Source: Mortierella sp. BCC40632
Lineage: Eukaryota > Mortierellomycota > Mortierellomycetes > Mortierellales > Mortierellaceae
Length of the DNA stretch: 64,000 bases
Direction: 5' to 3'
Assembly (NCBI GenBank): GCA_011634665.1
Contig: WAEK01000002.1
Coordinates: 186,001-250,000, forward strand
Shown here piece by piece: positions 62,607-64,000 of the stretch (position 1 is its first letter; each line of letters starts with the position of its first letter). Position numbers and translations under genes: made by a program. The notes below the pieces were generated by a model that was given only the letters and a program-made list of their open reading frames with translations, was not told the origin of the DNA and searched no databases.

Positions 62607-63546
62607 TTTAAAAGGGTGCCGAATGACTTGTGCCACATCTGGCTCTTTTCTATCTGATAGAAATCCCCCCTCTCAGAAAAGGCAATTATCATCCAACGCG
62701 TTATTGTGTAAACAGACAAAATGCTGTTGTGATACGTGTTGTCCCGGGAGAATTATTCGTCTGTCCCGTAGTTTCTGTTGGTTGGCTAATGGATCAATAG
62801 GCGAGATGGATGGTTCCAGGGATAACATCTCATCGCTTCCCAGCCCCATCCCCGCCCCCCCCCCCTTTTTTTTTTTTTTTTTTATCTAGTTGGTGGGTCA
62901 AAGGTCTCATTGACATGCATATAGTTTGCTAGTCGATAGAGTAGAGTCGTCCCGTTTGTGCTCTGTTTGCTAAAGATGGGGAACAGTCGATTGGGAGCAA
63001 TGAGTAATATGAGTTGGATTGACACGACCCATCAGACATGGCAAAGTATATCCAAGGCGGAACTTAGCTCTGCCATTTTGCCAAGCAAATCTCCAAAACC
63101 GGAATTTGCGCATGAAAATAGGTTCTTGTGTACCTGGAGCTCATGAACCAAAAAGGAATCAGGATGTATAGAGCGATTGGCGTTGGTCTTTGTCCATGTC
63201 ATGGTCTTTGTACAACGCTCGCTCCTCCATGTCAGGACAAGCGCAGGTCGTCCTCTGCTCCCTGTGCGTTGCATGAATCGAACTTGCCCCCCTTTCCTCA
63301 ATCCCCATACCAATCTAACTCACGCCATCCTCTCTTGGCATGCATGCATCTCTCACGATCAGAGAACGAACATATGGAATTGGTTAAGAAAGATGTGCAC
63401 TGTCGCTGTCGCCTGTCTTTAATTGTTATTTTTTTGGGGATCAGTTCAAAATATAGGGTGGAAATGTGTTGTTATTGCTGTTACAGCAGCAGGTGCAACT
63501 TGCTGATAAGCCGTCTCCTCGTTCCTGTCCCCATTCCTGAATCAAA

Positions 63547-64000
63547 TTAATGGTTCTCGGGACGCAACTTTCGGACAGCCTTGCCTGCACGCCACATCTC
63601 ATGACTGGCAATCTCAGCCAGCTCTGCCTCCAACTCGGAGCGGTAGTTGGGTGCCGAGTTCTTGGTGAGCGACCGTCTGGTTTCCGTTCCATTGGCAACA
63701 GACTCATAGAGCTCCTCAAAAACTGGTCTGGAGACAGAATAGAACCTCTTCCACCAGTCAAGAGCTCCGCGCTGAGCAGTGGTCGAGCAGTTGGAGTACA
63801 TCCAGTCCATTCCATTAGCACCAATCAATGGGTACAATGACTGAGTTGCCTCCTCCACAGTCTCGTTAAAGGCCTCTGAAGGCGAATGACCACGCTCACG
63901 GAGCACTTCGTATTGAGCAACAAAGAGACCCTGGATCGCACCCATCAACACGCCACGCTCGCCGTAAAGATCAGAATAAACTTCTTGCTTGAACGTGGTT
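63547..64000 (-). CDS. ILV5: C-terminal part of ketol-acid reductoisomerase, cut by the window edge
   Basis: Mitochondrial acetohydroxyacid reductoisomerase, second step of valine/isoleucine synthesis; the fungal enzyme also stabilises mitochondrial DNA nucleoids. The visible 150 codons are the C-terminal knotted helical domain: SDLYGERGVLMGAIQGLF with the metal-binding Glu region, YEVLRERGHSPSEAFNETVEE, LYPLIGANGMDWMYSNCS, ALDWWKRF and the end HEMWRAGKAVRKLRPENH. The N-terminal NADPH domain lies beyond the right edge. There is no intron within the visible part. Codons are C-rich, as in other strongly expressed genes here. Confidence 0.94.
   Translation of the reverse strand, partial: TTFKQEVYSDLYGERGVLMGAIQGLFVAQYEVLRERGHSPSEAFNETVEEATQSLYPLIGANGMDWMYSNCSTTAQRGALDWWKRFYSVSRPVFEELYESVANGTETRRSLTKNSAPNYRSELEAELAEIASHEMWRAGKAVRKLRPENH

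Larger units (their letters stand above)
61083..63546. other. 2.5-kb intergenic stretch
   Basis: No confident gene was found. It contains an A run at 62573-62604, a CTAT/CTCT repeat at 62336-62361, C and T runs at 62856-62883 and one weak small ORF at 61546. The left end is the 3' flank of the RRM gene; the right end is the 3' flank of the acetohydroxyacid reductoisomerase gene. Confidence 0.5.

Overview
The window is a piece of nuclear DNA from an early-diverging filamentous fungus. The genes are intron-rich (about 46 introns placed here, mostly GT-AG with a few GC-AG, commonly 60-300 bases). Leaders are pyrimidine-rich, and long poly(A)/poly(T) and GA/CT tracts are frequent. Together with the protein set (SR splicing factor, SRP54, KEOPS subunit, ankyrin-kinase, biotin ligase, many Ser/Thr-rich membrane proteins), this suggests Mucoromycota, most likely Mortierellomycotina. 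That placement is inference, not a database result. Seventeen genes are called with useful confidence, plus two weak small ORFs. Exon joins were set by splice signals, reading phase and family continuity; none is confirmed by RNA.

Layout, left to right. 1-10.8 kb: a cut-off minus-strand gene, RNase H1 (minus), the KEOPS subunit Cgi121 (plus), an SR-type splicing factor (minus) and SRP54 (plus). The last two are divergent across a 278-bp shared promoter. 10.8-18.5 kb: about 3 kb without a supported gene, then a roughly 1300-residue protein with a bromodomain in the middle and a protein-kinase domain at the C-terminus. 18.5-26.6 kb: gene-poor, holding one small secreted cysteine-rich protein gene that lies between two diverged 84-bp direct repeats. 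26.6-31.6 kb: an MCT-like MFS transporter and biotin-protein ligase. 34-42 kb: three single-pass membrane proteins; the two minus-strand ones share a plan of short Ser/Thr-rich N-terminus, one membrane helix, basic stretch, and cytosolic tail with PPxY motifs.

44.5-49.2 kb: respiratory genes (succinate dehydrogenase membrane anchor; cytochrome bc1 core protein 1) on either side of a 114-residue protein that resembles only the pro-domain of kexin/furin proteases. 50-55.5 kb: a SNF2 helicase with an inserted RING finger and SUMO-interaction-like motifs (Uls1/Rad16 class), tail to tail with a kinase-ankyrin fusion whose HRD motif reads HMN. 60.3-61.1 kb: an RRM protein matching the RNA-binding half of cyclophilin E. 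The right edge cuts the C-terminal part of ketol-acid reductoisomerase.

The most interesting items are the bromodomain-kinase fusion, the stand-alone kexin-type pro-domain, the paired PPxY membrane proteins with a matching phase-1 intron just before the first PPxY, the repeat-flanked effector-like gene, and a possible poison exon in the SR gene. No rRNA, tRNA, CRISPR array or intact transposon was recognised by eye.
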